NCBI RefSeq assembly: GCF_003313325.1
Contig: NZ_QMHQ01000002.1
Location: 1 to 64,000, forward strand
Source: Pedobacter namyangjuensis
GTDB taxonomy: Bacteria > Bacteroidota > Bacteroidia > Sphingobacteriales > Sphingobacteriaceae
DNA: 64,000 nt
Direction of reading: 5' to 3'
This document shows positions 52,634 to 62,848 of this stretch, piece by piece (position 1 is the first letter of the stretch; each line of letters starts with the position of its first letter). The notes beneath the pieces are model-generated. The model did not search any database and was not told the DNA's origin. It saw nothing but the letters and a program-made list of their open reading frames with translations. A program made the translations under genes and the position numbers.

Positions 52634-54565
52634 ATGAATAAAATAATCCCATTGGCGTTTCTGCTCCTATTATCATTTAATAGTTTTGCACAGCAACAGA
52701 ATGATGAAAAAGCAATTTCTGGTTACTTATTTGCTTATTTTGAAGGTTATGGCGATAATCAGCTACAAGAACAACTTCGTTTTGCAACAAGTAGTAATGG
52801 TACCGAGTGGTTTGCACTTAATGGCAATAAACCGGTTTTGAAAGCTGCCGATATTAGTAAAACGGGAGGAATTAGAGATCCTCATTTATTACGTGCTAAT
52901 GATGGAAAAAGCTTTTATCTTACCGCAACGGATATGTTCACCGTTAAAAATGGTTGGGAGCATAATTCGGGAATAGTTTTGCTTAAATCGAGTAATTTAA
53001 CAGATTGGACATCTTCGAAAGTAGATTTGGCAGAATTGTATCCAAAGAAATTTGGCAATGTAAAATGGGTTTGGGCTCCGCAAACAATTTACGATGCAAA
53101 GGCTGGAAAATACTTGGTATATTTTACTATTCGTTTTAAGGGCGATGAAAAATTGAATTTTTATTCGGCTTATGCCAACAAAGACTTTACCGGTTTTGAA
53201 AAAGAACCCAAACTAATGTTTGCGCCTAAAGATGGCGCAATTGACGGCGATATAGTTTATAAGGATGGTACTTATCACTTCTTTTTTAAAGGAAATACAA
53301 AAGAAGCTGGCAAGGAAGTAAAAAACGGCATCAAAAAGGCAACTAGTAAATCTTTGCAAGGCCCTTGGATAGAAGGTTTTGATTACTTGGATGTTTATGC
53401 AGGTACGCAAACTGCAGTTGAAGGCTCTAGTATTTTTAAGCTAAACATTAGCGATGACTATATTTTGATGTATGATTTGTATAAAAACGGAAAATATGAG
53501 TTTCAGAGAAGTAAAGATTTAAATACGTTTACCAAAAAAACAGAAGGATTTGCGAAAGATTTTAATCCTAGACACGGCAGCGTAATTGGTATTAGTAGGG
53601 AAGAAGCAAGACGTTTAAATAATAAATGGGGTGGCGTTAGAGAATCGATGTTACAGCCTCTTATGGTTGGCGAACGCCATGAATTTAAGGCTACTGGAAA
53701 TCCTATTATAAAACACTCTTATACAGCAGATCCTGCCGCTCTGGTCGAAGATGGCAAGGTTTGGCTTTTCGCGGGTCATGATTTTGCTGGCGGACAGAAA
53801 AACTACAAGATGAAAGATTGGTTGGTATATTCAACTACAGATTTAAATAATTGGACGGAATACCCTGTTCCAATGAAAATTACAGATTTTTCATGGGCTA
53901 AAAGTCGAGATGCTTTTGCCGGTCATGTTGCCAAAAAAGACGGTAAATACTATTGGTATATAAGTACCAATTGGTCGGGTATTGGCGTTGGAGTTTCTGA
54001 TAAGCCGGAAGGTCCTTACAAAGATGCGCTGGGAAAACCGTTACTTACAAATAAAGATTGTTTTGCTTCAACCCATTCATGGGCTTGTATAGACCCAGCC
54101 ATTTACACCGACGAAAAGGGTGACTCATGGATATTTTGGGGTAATAGAGAGTGTTATTACGCAAAGCTTAAACCAAATATGATTGAAATTGATGGCGAGG
54201 TTAAACAAGTGAAATTTGATGGTTTCGACTTTACTGAGGCACCATGGATACACAAACGTAACGATTGGTATTACCTGACATATGCTAGCGGTTTCCCAGA
54301 AAAATTAGCTTACGCGATGAGCAAAAGTATTACCGGTCCTTGGGAATACAAAGGGCTTTTGAATGAGATTGCTGGAAATAGTAATACTAATCATCAAGCA
54401 ATTATAGACTTTAAAGGGAAGACTTACTTTATATACCATAATGGTGCGTTACAAACCGACGGTAGCAGTTACAGTAGATCGATAGCTATAGAAGAATTAT
54501 TTTATAATGCGGATGGTACGATTAAAAAAATTGTTATGACTACTGAAGGGGTAAACGGAAAATAA
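52634..54565 (+). CDS. Double GH43-like protein (two fused propellers)
   Basis: A 643-aa secreted protein (LLLLSFNSFAQ). The N-half (about 25-330) parallels the preceding gene: GGIRDPHLLRAND, AIDGDIVYKDG and VEGSSIFKLN. The C-half (about 340-643) is a different GH43 unit with YTADPAALVEDG, CIDPAIYTDEKG and DFTEAPWIHKRN, providing its own Asp, Asp and Glu. Both halves therefore keep a candidate catalytic trio. Two activities on one polysaccharide are likely. 13 bases after the first GH43 gene, same operon. Confidence 0.85.
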   Translation: MNKIIPLAFLLLLSFNSFAQQQNDEKAISGYLFAYFEGYGDNQLQEQLRFATSSNGTEWFALNGNKPVLKAADISKTGGIRDPHLLRANDGKSFYLTATDMFTVKNGWEHNSGIVLLKSSNLTDWTSSKVDLAELYPKKFGNVKWVWAPQTIYDAKAGKYLVYFTIRFKGDEKLNFYSAYANKDFTGFEKEPKLMFAPKDGAIDGDIVYKDGTYHFFFKGNTKEAGKEVKNGIKKATSKSLQGPWIEGFDYLDVYAGTQTAVEGSSIFKLNISDDYILMYDLYKNGKYEFQRSKDLNTFTKKTEGFAKDFNPRHGSVIGISREEARRLNNKWGGVRESMLQPLMVGERHEFKATGNPIIKHSYTADPAALVEDGKVWLFAGHDFAGGQKNYKMKDWLVYSTTDLNNWTEYPVPMKITDFSWAKSRDAFAGHVAKKDGKYYWYISTNWSGIGVGVSDKPEGPYKDALGKPLLTNKDCFASTHSWACIDPAIYTDEKGDSWIFWGNRECYYAKLKPNMIEIDGEVKQVKFDGFDFTEAPWIHKRNDWYYLTYASGFPEKLAYAMSKSITGPWEYKGLLNEIAGNSNTNHQAIIDFKGKTYFIYHNGALQTDGSSYSRSIAIEELFYNADGTIKKIVMTTEGVNGK

Positions 54566-54617
54566 GTGTATTTGATAAAAGCGTGATGTTGAGCCAAACG
54601 ATAAATTGGAAGCAAAA

Positions 54618-55145
54618 TTAATTAGCTTGTTTTGGTAGATCTTCTAACGATGTGTTTAAAGCTCCATCATCTGATTTTTTGATAACGGTTAACTCACCAT
54701 TTAGTTCCATAACAACGGCCCTAACGTCATCAACATTCTCGATTCGATACTGTCTTATTTCAGCATATACTTCCTCTTCAGTAATCAATTCTCGCTTCAT
54801 CACCTCCTCTACAAACTTGCCGTTGTAAAAAAGGAGGGATGGAGTTGAGTTGATTGCCTTTTCTAACATGGTAGATTTTTTAGCGAGATAAGCCAATAGA
54901 TACTGTAAAACAATAATAACAATTAATGCTATACAGCCCTCGGCTACAGTTGTTTTTAGCAACATCATCGATGAAAGTGTGGAACCCAAGGTAACCGATA
55001 CTACAAAATCGAAAGCATTTAACTTAGCGAGCGTTCTTTTACCAGAAATTCTGATAAAGATGAAAAGGGCTAAAAATGAAATAGATGCACAGATGGCAAT
55101 ATGGTAAAGTGTTTCCCAATCTTTAAAAAGGTATTTTTCTATCAT
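54618..55145 (-). CDS. DUF421 (YetF-like) membrane protein
   Basis: A 175-aa protein with three N-terminal helices and a cytoplasmic domain. FIRISGKRTLAKLNAFDFVV is the family hallmark, as is PSLLFYNGKFVEEVMKRELIT. Related to sporulation-type membrane proteins, function unclear. Single gene. Confidence 0.93.
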   Translation of the reverse strand: MIEKYLFKDWETLYHIAICASISFLALFIFIRISGKRTLAKLNAFDFVVSVTLGSTLSSMMLLKTTVAEGCIALIVIIVLQYLLAYLAKKSTMLEKAINSTPSLLFYNGKFVEEVMKRELITEEEVYAEIRQYRIENVDDVRAVVMELNGELTVIKKSDDGALNTSLEDLPKQAN

Positions 55146-55202
55146 GCTTTATACATTAGCTGATAGTAGTACAAGCCCCGAATAGAAATGTTTTAGAATA
55201 GG

Positions 55203-57305
55203 TTAATTTGTTACCCCAATTAAGGGTATGGTAAACCAAAACTCGCTTCCTTGCCCAAGTGTACTTGATGCTCCAATTTCACCCTGATGATTCCTAATAA
55301 TTTCAGCACAAATAAAAAGTCCTAAACCTAAACCAGAATAATCTCTGCTAGACCTATCTGCACGCCAATATCTGTCAAATAAATAGGGGAGCTGTTCGCT
55401 TGGCATTCCTGGTCCATTGTCTTTAACCGAAATTCGAACATCGTTTTCAAATCGTTGCACCTTAAGTACTATTTCTTTAGAGTTTGGTGCGTATTTTACC
55501 GCATTGTTCACAAAGTTTGTAATCACCTGATCTATTCTGTGCTCATCTGCAATAATTTCTACTTCTCTGTCGCCTTCTAACTTCAATTCGTAATAATTAT
55601 CGGCACGTATATGCGTACAGCAGGTTTCTAAAAGTTCCCAAGGCTTAAACTTTGTTTTTTCTAACTGAAGTTTTCCTTCCGTATAACGACTAATGTTCAG
55701 CAAGTCATCAACCAACGTTGTAACTTTTTCAATTACTTTTTTTGATGATGTAATTAATCGTTCGGCATTGGGAGAGTTTAGTGTTTGCTTCAGTCTATCT
55801 AATAACTGAATATTGCCTTGTAATGCAGTAATGGGTGTTTTTAATTCGTGACTAGCGATGCTTAAAAAGTCGTCTCTTCGTTGTTCATGCACTTTCTTAT
55901 CACTAATATCTTGCGTAACGCCGATTAAATTCGTTGCATTTCCATTATCATCATACTTAACTTTTCCATTTGCATGTATCCATCTCAAAGCGCCATTGGG
56001 CGAATTTATTTGGTATTCTGCTTCGTAAATGTCATTATTTGCAATAGCATCTTCGATTTTTTTTCTAACTGTTTCTCGCTGAGATGAAACTATTGAAGCG
56101 TAAAAATCTTCCAAGTCAAAATCCTGATTAATGTTTAGGCCAAAATTAGACCTGCTTTGTGCAGACGAAGTAATCTTTCCGGTTCGTAAATCCAGATCAT
56201 ACGAACCTAATTTGCCAGCATTAAGCGCCATATTTAACCGTTCGTTTGTTTCGGTTATAATATTTCGGGCAACTATTTGTTCAGTAACCTCATTGGCAAC
56301 AATCATAATAGAAATTGTTTTGCCATTGTCGGCAGTTATTGGTTTGTAAATAAAATTGAAGTAACAATCTTCTAATTTTCCCTTACGCATCAAACTAACC
56401 TTCATTCCATTGCCTTCAAAGCTTACTCCAGAGGTATAAACATCGTCTAAAAGCTGTAAAAATTCTTGGCCACGTAATTCCGGTATAGCATCTGTTAAAG
56501 GCAAGCCAAGTACAGTTTCTGATTTACCCCACAAAAATAACAATTCCCTATTGGCAGAGCCGATGATCAAATCTCGACCAGAAAGAATCCCAATGGCTAC
56601 AGGCGCATCAGAAAGTGTTGCAAGCGCTTGTTTCTCGCTTAGAGAAAGTGCAAGGTTATCTGCAATTAAAATAGAATTTGAGTGATGTAAAACTTGATTA
56701 GTTTTTTCTAAATCCTTATGAAAAACTTTTAACTGATTATTGGCGGCTTCCAGCAACTCGTTGGTAGAGAGATACTCTTCATTAAGTGTGGCTAAATCTT
56801 CATTTATTGTCTGATATTCTTCATTTATAGCTTCGTACTCTAGATTTGCTTTTAATAGCTCGTTTTTTAACTTCTGTTCGGTAGCTTCGCGTTCGGCAAC
56901 TGCCCTCCACGCATTTATTCTATCGCTAACTTCGGTTGCGGTATGCAAAATACAAAAAACATCGCCTTGCGCATTTTTTATCGGGCGATAAACGAAATCA
57001 AAAAAGAATGTTTCTAGTTTTCCATTAACCAATAATGTTGCAGGGGTATCCTTCGCCTCGTACAATTCTCCGGTTTTCCAAGTATTTTTTAACAACGTGG
57101 TAAAAGGCTGCCCTTTCATTTCTGGTAAAGCCTCTTCAAAACTTTTGCCTATAACATCTTCGCCCTTTCCCCATATCTGTAGCATGCCCTTATTTGCAAA
57201 TCTAATGGTAAGGTCGCTATCGCTGTAAATCGCGGTAGCATCGTTTGATAATAAAAGAATTTTCAATAGCACATCATCAGCTAATGCGCCGGGGAAATTA
57301 ACCAT
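55203..57305 (-). CDS. PAS-containing soluble sensor histidine kinase
   Basis: A 700-aa kinase with three PAS domains (about 10-130, 235-345 and 360-470) separated by a coiled coil rich in Glu/Asn at 145-215. HisKA box ASHELKTPITALQG (His near 485), HATPase NFVNNAVKYA, DNGPGMP and GLGLGLFIC. No membrane helix or signal peptide, so intracellular sensing. No receiver attached. Single gene, divergent from the MASE3 kinase. Confidence 0.93.
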   Translation of the reverse strand: MVNFPGALADDVLLKILLLSNDATAIYSDSDLTIRFANKGMLQIWGKGEDVIGKSFEEALPEMKGQPFTTLLKNTWKTGELYEAKDTPATLLVNGKLETFFFDFVYRPIKNAQGDVFCILHTATEVSDRINAWRAVAEREATEQKLKNELLKANLEYEAINEEYQTINEDLATLNEEYLSTNELLEAANNQLKVFHKDLEKTNQVLHHSNSILIADNLALSLSEKQALATLSDAPVAIGILSGRDLIIGSANRELLFLWGKSETVLGLPLTDAIPELRGQEFLQLLDDVYTSGVSFEGNGMKVSLMRKGKLEDCYFNFIYKPITADNGKTISIMIVANEVTEQIVARNIITETNERLNMALNAGKLGSYDLDLRTGKITSSAQSRSNFGLNINQDFDLEDFYASIVSSQRETVRKKIEDAIANNDIYEAEYQINSPNGALRWIHANGKVKYDDNGNATNLIGVTQDISDKKVHEQRRDDFLSIASHELKTPITALQGNIQLLDRLKQTLNSPNAERLITSSKKVIEKVTTLVDDLLNISRYTEGKLQLEKTKFKPWELLETCCTHIRADNYYELKLEGDREVEIIADEHRIDQVITNFVNNAVKYAPNSKEIVLKVQRFENDVRISVKDNGPGMPSEQLPYLFDRYWRADRSSRDYSGLGLGLFICAEIIRNHQGEIGASSTLGQGSEFWFTIPLIGVTN

Positions 57306-57434
57306 ATTTATACAGATAGGGGCTTAACAAAAATAATTAAAATGCTTAACAAACTGAACCTAATAAAGTTGAAAATTACTCTTATTTAGAATATAAGAAT
57401 ACATTGCAATCTATTTCAATTGTATTAATTTTTG

Positions 57435-57442
57435 TAGATTTG
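57435..57442 (+). promoter_or_regulatory. -7 box of the MASE3 kinase gene
   Basis: TAGATTTG, a full match, 35 bases before the ATG at 57478. No clear -33 TTTG. Confidence 0.4.
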
Positions 57443-57477
57443 GTAAATCCATAAATCAAACGCTTTTGCCTAAATTA

Positions 57478-59283
57478 ATGCAGTTATTGAGAAACAATTA
57501 TCGTACGGTTTTTGCCAGTACTTTTGTTGTCGTATCCCTTTACCTTGCTTCGTTGCATAGCTACATGCTTTTTCACTGCTTGGTTGAGCTGTTTTCTATC
57601 GTGGTTGCGTTTGCTGTATTTATTGTTACTTGGAATTCTAGAAGTATGCAAGACAATAAATACTTACACTTGTTAGGCATCTCGTATATCTTTATTGGTG
57701 GATTGGATTTGATGCACATGCTGGGCTTTAGGGGTATGCAGGTGTTCAATGTAGACGGTTATCTTTCTAATCAGTTCTGGATTGCAACTAGAATAATGGC
57801 CGCGTTAACCTTACTCGGTGGCTTTGCGTTGTTAAAAAGACAACAACGCATAAATTCTGATTTGATTTTTTTAGGTTATCTTATCACATCGATATTAATA
57901 ATACTTTCGATTTTGGTATGGAAAAACTTCCCGGTTTGTTTTATAGAAGGCGTAGGACAAACGCCATTTAAAATTTATGCTGAATATGTTATAATTGGAT
58001 TATTAACAGTAGTTGCGGTACTATTATACCTGAAGAGAAATAACTTTAGCGAAACAGTTTACCAATTAATTCTGGTGTCGGTTATTATTACTGCGCTTAG
58101 CGAAATCTGTTTTACGGTTTACACCGTTAATGATGGTTTGGCAAATGAACTAGGGCATTATGGAAAGCTTATTGCCTATTTTTTAATTTACAAAGCTATT
58201 GTAGAAACTGGATTTACAAACCCAACCCGTTTAATTTTTAGTAACTTAAAAGCTAGTGAAGAGGAGTATAAAACGTTAGCCAATAATTTGCCAGATGTGG
58301 TTATGCGTTTTAACGAAGATCTACAGAATATCTTCTCAAATTTTACCAATCGGGATGGTAGAGCTAGCGAAAATAATAAGTTAATTATGTTGCTTGAGCC
58401 TTTGCTATTGATAGCTAGACAAAATCAAGCAGAACATAAAGATCATTTACGCTTGGAATATGATGACCATATTGTTTTCTATAAAGTGCACATTGTACCA
58501 GAGTTTTCTGCAAATAAACAAGTAACTAGCTTTTTGGTAATTTGCCAAGACGTTACCGAACTTAAACAGGCAGAACAACAATTAAAAGCCTTAAACGAAA
58601 CGAAAGATAAAATTTATTCTATTGTAGCGCACGATTTAAAGAACCCATTTACTTCGCTACTCAGCTACAGCCAAATTATACAGGTTAAAGCGCATACCTT
58701 AGGTACTGAAAAGGTTAGCCAAATTGCTAAAAGCATGAACCAAGCTGCCAAAGAAGCATATGCCTTGCTAGAAAATCTACTGAATTGGGCAAGTTTGCAA
58801 TCTGGAATGTTAAAGGCCACCCCAGTTCCTATTTGTATTAAAACTCTTTTTACAGGCATAGAAAAACTCATGGGTCCGGCAGTTCAAGCTAAAGCTATTG
58901 CGCTTAAGTTTAGCGTTGCTGATGAGATTGGCGTACTGGCGGATCAGCAAATGCTTGAAACAATTTTAAGAAACTTGATTTCTAATGCCATTAAATTCAG
59001 TTATGAAGGTGGCTTGATAACTGTAAGCGCCATACAAGATGGATCTAACTGTCTATTCACCGTAACCGATCAAGGTATTGGTATTGCTGAAACTGAAAGC
59101 AAACGGCTTTTTGAGGCCGGCCGAAAATACACTATAGTAGGTACGCACAAAGAATCTGGCACAGGCTTAGGTTTGATGTTGTGCAGAGAGTTTATTGAGG
59201 CTAATAATGGCCATATTTGGGTCGAAAGCGAGTTGGGTGAAGGAAGTAAGTTCTTTTTCACCTTGCCATCGTCATCACGGTAG
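57478..59283 (+). CDS. MASE3-type membrane sensor histidine kinase
   Basis: A 601-aa kinase. I use the ATG at 57478; a TTG four codons earlier is possible. MASE3 membrane domain (about 10-250) with LLGISYIFIGGLDLMHMLG, then a PAS domain, the HisKA box SIVAHDLKNPFTSLL (His near 384) and HATPase NLISNAIKF, DQGIGI and GTGLGLMLCREFI. Likely an integral sensor of an unknown small molecule. No receiver. Its stop is 1 base from that of the SDR gene opposite. Confidence 0.92.
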   Translation: MQLLRNNYRTVFASTFVVVSLYLASLHSYMLFHCLVELFSIVVAFAVFIVTWNSRSMQDNKYLHLLGISYIFIGGLDLMHMLGFRGMQVFNVDGYLSNQFWIATRIMAALTLLGGFALLKRQQRINSDLIFLGYLITSILIILSILVWKNFPVCFIEGVGQTPFKIYAEYVIIGLLTVVAVLLYLKRNNFSETVYQLILVSVIITALSEICFTVYTVNDGLANELGHYGKLIAYFLIYKAIVETGFTNPTRLIFSNLKASEEEYKTLANNLPDVVMRFNEDLQNIFSNFTNRDGRASENNKLIMLLEPLLLIARQNQAEHKDHLRLEYDDHIVFYKVHIVPEFSANKQVTSFLVICQDVTELKQAEQQLKALNETKDKIYSIVAHDLKNPFTSLLSYSQIIQVKAHTLGTEKVSQIAKSMNQAAKEAYALLENLLNWASLQSGMLKATPVPICIKTLFTGIEKLMGPAVQAKAIALKFSVADEIGVLADQQMLETILRNLISNAIKFSYEGGLITVSAIQDGSNCLFTVTDQGIGIAETESKRLFEAGRKYTIVGTHKESGTGLGLMLCREFIEANNGHIWVESELGEGSKFFFTLPSSSR

Positions 59284-59284
59284 A

Positions 59285-60253
59285 CTAATCTTTTCTGCCA
59301 AGTATTAAAAAACCTAAAGCCGCAACAGCTAATAGTCCGCCTGCAATAAATTTTCTGTGGGCCTTTGGTTTGCCTGGCAGACCCCAACCTCCGTGAACAG
59401 AATTACCGAAACCAACCGGGTTAAACAAATTTCCGGAACTCGTTTCCATTGGTTTTGCATGCTTTAAATAATTGCTAATTACTGCATTTGCAATTTTTCT
59501 TGTCAGGGTTGGAAGCAAGGAATGAGACAATCGCAATAATACTGATGTACTTCCGATCATTAGTTCTGGCTTTGGCCTTTCGGCTAAGCTAACTATGCTT
59601 TGCGCTATCCTAACAGGATCGTAAACTGGCGGTGCTGGTTTAATTTGTTTGCCGGTATAATTTGCCGCATGCTGAATACCTGGCGTATCTAAAAATGCAG
59701 GGTATGCATCGCAAATATGTATAGATGGGAAAGAGGATAGCTCTGTTTTTAGAGCTGCGCCGAAACCGCGTAAGCCGAATTTGCTTGCACTGTAGGCTGC
59801 CCCAAATGGTACTGGTAGAAATCCACCTATCGATATGTTATTAATAATTATTCCTTTTTTTTGCTTTTTAAAATAGGGTAAAACCGCATGTGCGCCATGC
59901 ATATATCCCAAAAGATTTGTATGGATTACTTGTGTGTTTATTTCCATTGGTGTGGATTCGAAATTTCCAACCGCCAGCACGCCGGCATTATTAATCCATA
60001 CATCTATGCCTTGGCCAAATTCATCAGCCTCTGCTGCCAAGTTAATAACCGAGCGATAATTTGATACGTCTGTTTCTACAAATTTTACTTCTGCACCTAA
60101 TCGCCAACACTCTGTAGCCAATTCTTCTAAGGCAACCACATTTCTAGAAGCTAGTATCAGTCGCTCTCCACGTTCTGCAAATGCCAATGCAATTGCACGT
60201 CCTACACCACTTGATGCTCCAGTTATCACAATCGTTTTAGTACCATCTTTCAT
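59285..60253 (-). CDS. Short-chain dehydrogenase/reductase with C-terminal membrane helix
   Basis: A 322-aa classic SDR: TGASSGVGRA (11-20), NNAGVL and the catalytic Y-x-x-x-K in AAYSASKFGLRGF (about 155). The last 40 residues include FIAGGLLAVAALGFLILG, which should be a membrane anchor, so the enzyme may act at the membrane. Substrate unknown. Confidence 0.93.
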   Translation of the reverse strand: MKDGTKTIVITGASSGVGRAIALAFAERGERLILASRNVVALEELATECWRLGAEVKFVETDVSNYRSVINLAAEADEFGQGIDVWINNAGVLAVGNFESTPMEINTQVIHTNLLGYMHGAHAVLPYFKKQKKGIIINNISIGGFLPVPFGAAYSASKFGLRGFGAALKTELSSFPSIHICDAYPAFLDTPGIQHAANYTGKQIKPAPPVYDPVRIAQSIVSLAERPKPELMIGSTSVLLRLSHSLLPTLTRKIANAVISNYLKHAKPMETSSGNLFNPVGFGNSVHGGWGLPGKPKAHRKFIAGGLLAVAALGFLILGRKD

Positions 60254-60395
60254 ACCCAGAATAACCCAAGTAAAATGAAATTGTTTAAGGTTAATTTTAA
60301 TCTGTGTAAAATTCTTAGAACCAATACCAGTCTAGGATGTTGATCTTACAACGTTAAGTTTTGCGACGCATAACTTCAGTTTAACCTAAAAGAAA

Positions 60396-61001
60396 ATGAA
60401 AAATACACTAATACCACAACAACAATCTGGAAGTGAGGTAAACATTCAATCTGAAAGTAAATTTAATAGCTTAGCTGATGCAAAGTCCTTTTACTCTTTA
60501 GCAAAATTACGTTTGCTAGACGTTAACAATTGGGAAAGAACCTGTGGCACAACCGCAACAACTTTTCAGTTAATGCTAGCCGATGGTTTACCGTCTTTTA
60601 GGTTAGAGGTTGGAAATTTAATAAGAATAGACATTCCCGGGCCTGGAACGATAACCGGCGACGGCTATGATTGGGTACGTATAGAAGAGATTGCAGAAAG
60701 CGACAAAAATGACTTGGAAGAATGGATGGGGTTTAGGGTGCGACCTTGCGCAAGTCCGACCAATAGTGATGAAGCTACAGCGCATTTTTTCTCTGAATCC
60801 GCAACATCTACTTTTATTGTTAAAAGAATAGAAAATAAGGTTGTTGCAGAGATGCACGGACGTAATGAAACACCAAATGTTGATAACGATAAAATAGTAG
60901 ACGGAATTAGAAATACAATTGTGGGCTGGTCGGCAAAAATGGGTTTGTCTTATCCACAGTGGAAATTTCTGGTAGACGGTTTGGTAAAAACGGATTCATG
61001 A
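60396..61001 (+). CDS. Hypothetical protein, 201 aa
   Basis: A 201-aa soluble protein. RTCGTTATTFQLMLADGLPS, LIRIDIPGPGTITGDGYDWV and AEMHGRNETPNVDNDKI suggest a compact alpha/beta fold. I do not recognise the family. It is 9 bases before the DUF72 gene, so co-transcribed. Confidence 0.7.
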   Translation: MKNTLIPQQQSGSEVNIQSESKFNSLADAKSFYSLAKLRLLDVNNWERTCGTTATTFQLMLADGLPSFRLEVGNLIRIDIPGPGTITGDGYDWVRIEEIAESDKNDLEEWMGFRVRPCASPTNSDEATAHFFSESATSTFIVKRIENKVVAEMHGRNETPNVDNDKIVDGIRNTIVGWSAKMGLSYPQWKFLVDGLVKTDS

Positions 61002-61010
61002 GATGGTGCT

Positions 61011-61754
61011 ATGGAGAAGAAATTTTATGCAGGTACTAGCGGGCTTATTTTACCTGTGCCTAACAAGCTATATTATCCAAAAGCATTTAAAGAAAAAAGT
61101 AGGTTAAGCTATTATGCTTCTTTACAAAATAGCATAGAAATAAATAGTTCGTTTTACAAATTACCGCAAGCAAAAACAGTCTTGAAGTGGGCCAATGAGG
61201 TGCCTGATGATTTTAGGTTTACATTTAAAGTTTTTAAAGAGATTACGCATCTTAAACAGTTGGCTTATAGTATCGATACGGTAAATAGATTTATGGATGT
61301 TGTAGCCAATGTAGGTGATAAAACTGGTAGTTTATTAATTCAATTTCCACCTAGCGTAACGGTAAAATACCTAGGTCAAATTGATCAATTACTAGCGCAG
61401 TTTAAACGTGTCGATCAGGAAAATTTATGGGATTTTTCGGTTGAGTTTAGACACAAATCTCTTTATATGACAGAAAGTTATGAAGTTTTAAAACAGCACG
61501 GCATGGCAATGGTAATACAAGATAAAGCAAAAGTTGCCAGCCCCATGATCACGCTAGGAGATGAGTTTGTTTACGTAAGATTTCACGGTCCGCAAGGCGA
61601 TTATAAGGGCACATATACTTATGATACGCTTTCCGAGTATGCAGTGCTGATTTCTGAATGGCTTCAGATGGAAAAAAGAGTTTATGTTTACTTCAACAAT
61701 ACAATGGGTAATGTTTATGAGAATTTACAATCCCTTAAAAAAATGTTAGGTTAA
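61011..61754 (+). CDS. DUF72 (YecE-like) protein
   Basis: A 247-aa TIM-barrel protein: FYAGTSGLILPVPNKLYYP, NSIEINSSFYKLPQAKTVLKW, FTFKVFKEITHLKQL and YVRFHGPQGDY are all typical of DUF72. The reaction is unknown. Second gene after the 201-aa hypothetical. Confidence 0.92.
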   Translation: MEKKFYAGTSGLILPVPNKLYYPKAFKEKSRLSYYASLQNSIEINSSFYKLPQAKTVLKWANEVPDDFRFTFKVFKEITHLKQLAYSIDTVNRFMDVVANVGDKTGSLLIQFPPSVTVKYLGQIDQLLAQFKRVDQENLWDFSVEFRHKSLYMTESYEVLKQHGMAMVIQDKAKVASPMITLGDEFVYVRFHGPQGDYKGTYTYDTLSEYAVLISEWLQMEKRVYVYFNNTMGNVYENLQSLKKMLG

Positions 61755-61803
61755 GTTTTAGGGGTTGTATCGAGGTTTGGTAATTTTCACTTATAAATTC
61801 TGC

Positions 61804-62436
61804 TTATTCTATCAAGCCGTTGCTTACAGCAAATTTTATTAAAGTGGCTGTATTTAGGGCATTGGTTTTTCTAAGTAGATTTTGTCTATGACCCTCTACC
61901 GTACGTCTGCTTAAAAACATTTTTTCTGCAATTTCTTGATTGGTTAAACCATTTCCGACATGCTTTAACACCATAACTTCTCTATCGCTAAATACTGAGT
62001 GGTCTGTACTTGGTTCTCTAATTATTCCTTTTTGGCTAAATGCTTTAGAAGTAATGAGGCTACAGATATATTTCCTTCCCATTAATATCCTATCTATCGC
62101 AAAAGACATCTCGGCAATATCTGTTTTTTTCGAAAGAAAAGCATCTGCTCCGGCCTGCATGCAGTTAGCCACAATAGGAAGTTCATCATGCATTGTTAAA
62201 AACATTACTTTAACTGAAGGGTGACTGAGTTTGATCTGTTCTAAAACATCTAATCCAGTCATGTCTTTAAGTGACAAATCACTTATTAGCAGATCAACAT
62301 TGGCTTGGTCTAAATAGTCTAGAGCTTCCTTGCCTTCGGCAAAAATATCTAAAACATGCATATCAGGTATCTGAGAAATAAGTTGTTTCAGCCCCGAGGC
62401 AACCAATAATTGGCTATCTAATAAAATAATATTCAT
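61804..62436 (-). CDS. NarL/LuxR-family response regulator
   Basis: A 210-aa regulator: receiver (1-120) with phosphoacceptor Asp in VDLLISDLSLKDMTG (about 55), TMHDE and LSKK, then a LuxR HTH (about 145-210) with LTNQEIAEKMFLSRRTVEGHR. No adjacent kinase; the MASE3 and PAS kinases 2-7 kb away are possible partners. Confidence 0.94.
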   Translation of the reverse strand: MNIILLDSQLLVASGLKQLISQIPDMHVLDIFAEGKEALDYLDQANVDLLISDLSLKDMTGLDVLEQIKLSHPSVKVMFLTMHDELPIVANCMQAGADAFLSKKTDIAEMSFAIDRILMGRKYICSLITSKAFSQKGIIREPSTDHSVFSDREVMVLKHVGNGLTNQEIAEKMFLSRRTVEGHRQNLLRKTNALNTATLIKFAVSNGLIE

Positions 62437-62637
62437 TTGCTGTAAATTGCTAAAAAGGTACTATACTAAAACTGATTCGTTTTTCAACATATAAACCAAG
62501 CTTCCAACAAACTTAGGGTGCTTAATGTTTTAAAGTCGCTATTATCTACTACAATAATTTGAACTATGTTACGGGTTAAACTTTTTTATGCTAAAGTTGT
62601 TCTTGAAGGTAATCGCTATTAATTAAAAATAATTTTT

Positions 62638-62838
62638 ATGTCTAAAAAGAAAGAAATATCAAAAGATAATGTTGCGCCTAGGGATGGTTATGACAACACT
62701 GGAACACAAGGTAAAGATTCTCTCTCAGATGATTCGTTTACTGGAAGTTCTAAAAAGCCCGCTGAACAAAATGGAAACAGCGAGAGCGGTACCGGTAGTT
62801 CTTCTAAAAGTTTTCCAGATCTAAAAACAGAAGAATAA
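62638..62838 (+). CDS. Small disordered hydrophilic protein, 66 aa
   Basis: A 66-aa Ser/Gly/Lys/Asp-rich protein (KKKEISKDNVAPRDGYDNTG and so on) without hydrophobic core. Such proteins are often stress-related, but no motif confirms it. It is convergent with the next receiver gene, 10 bases between stops. Confidence 0.55.
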   Translation: MSKKKEISKDNVAPRDGYDNTGTQGKDSLSDDSFTGSSKKPAEQNGNSESGTGSSSKSFPDLKTEE

Positions 62839-62848
62839 AGGTTTAATA

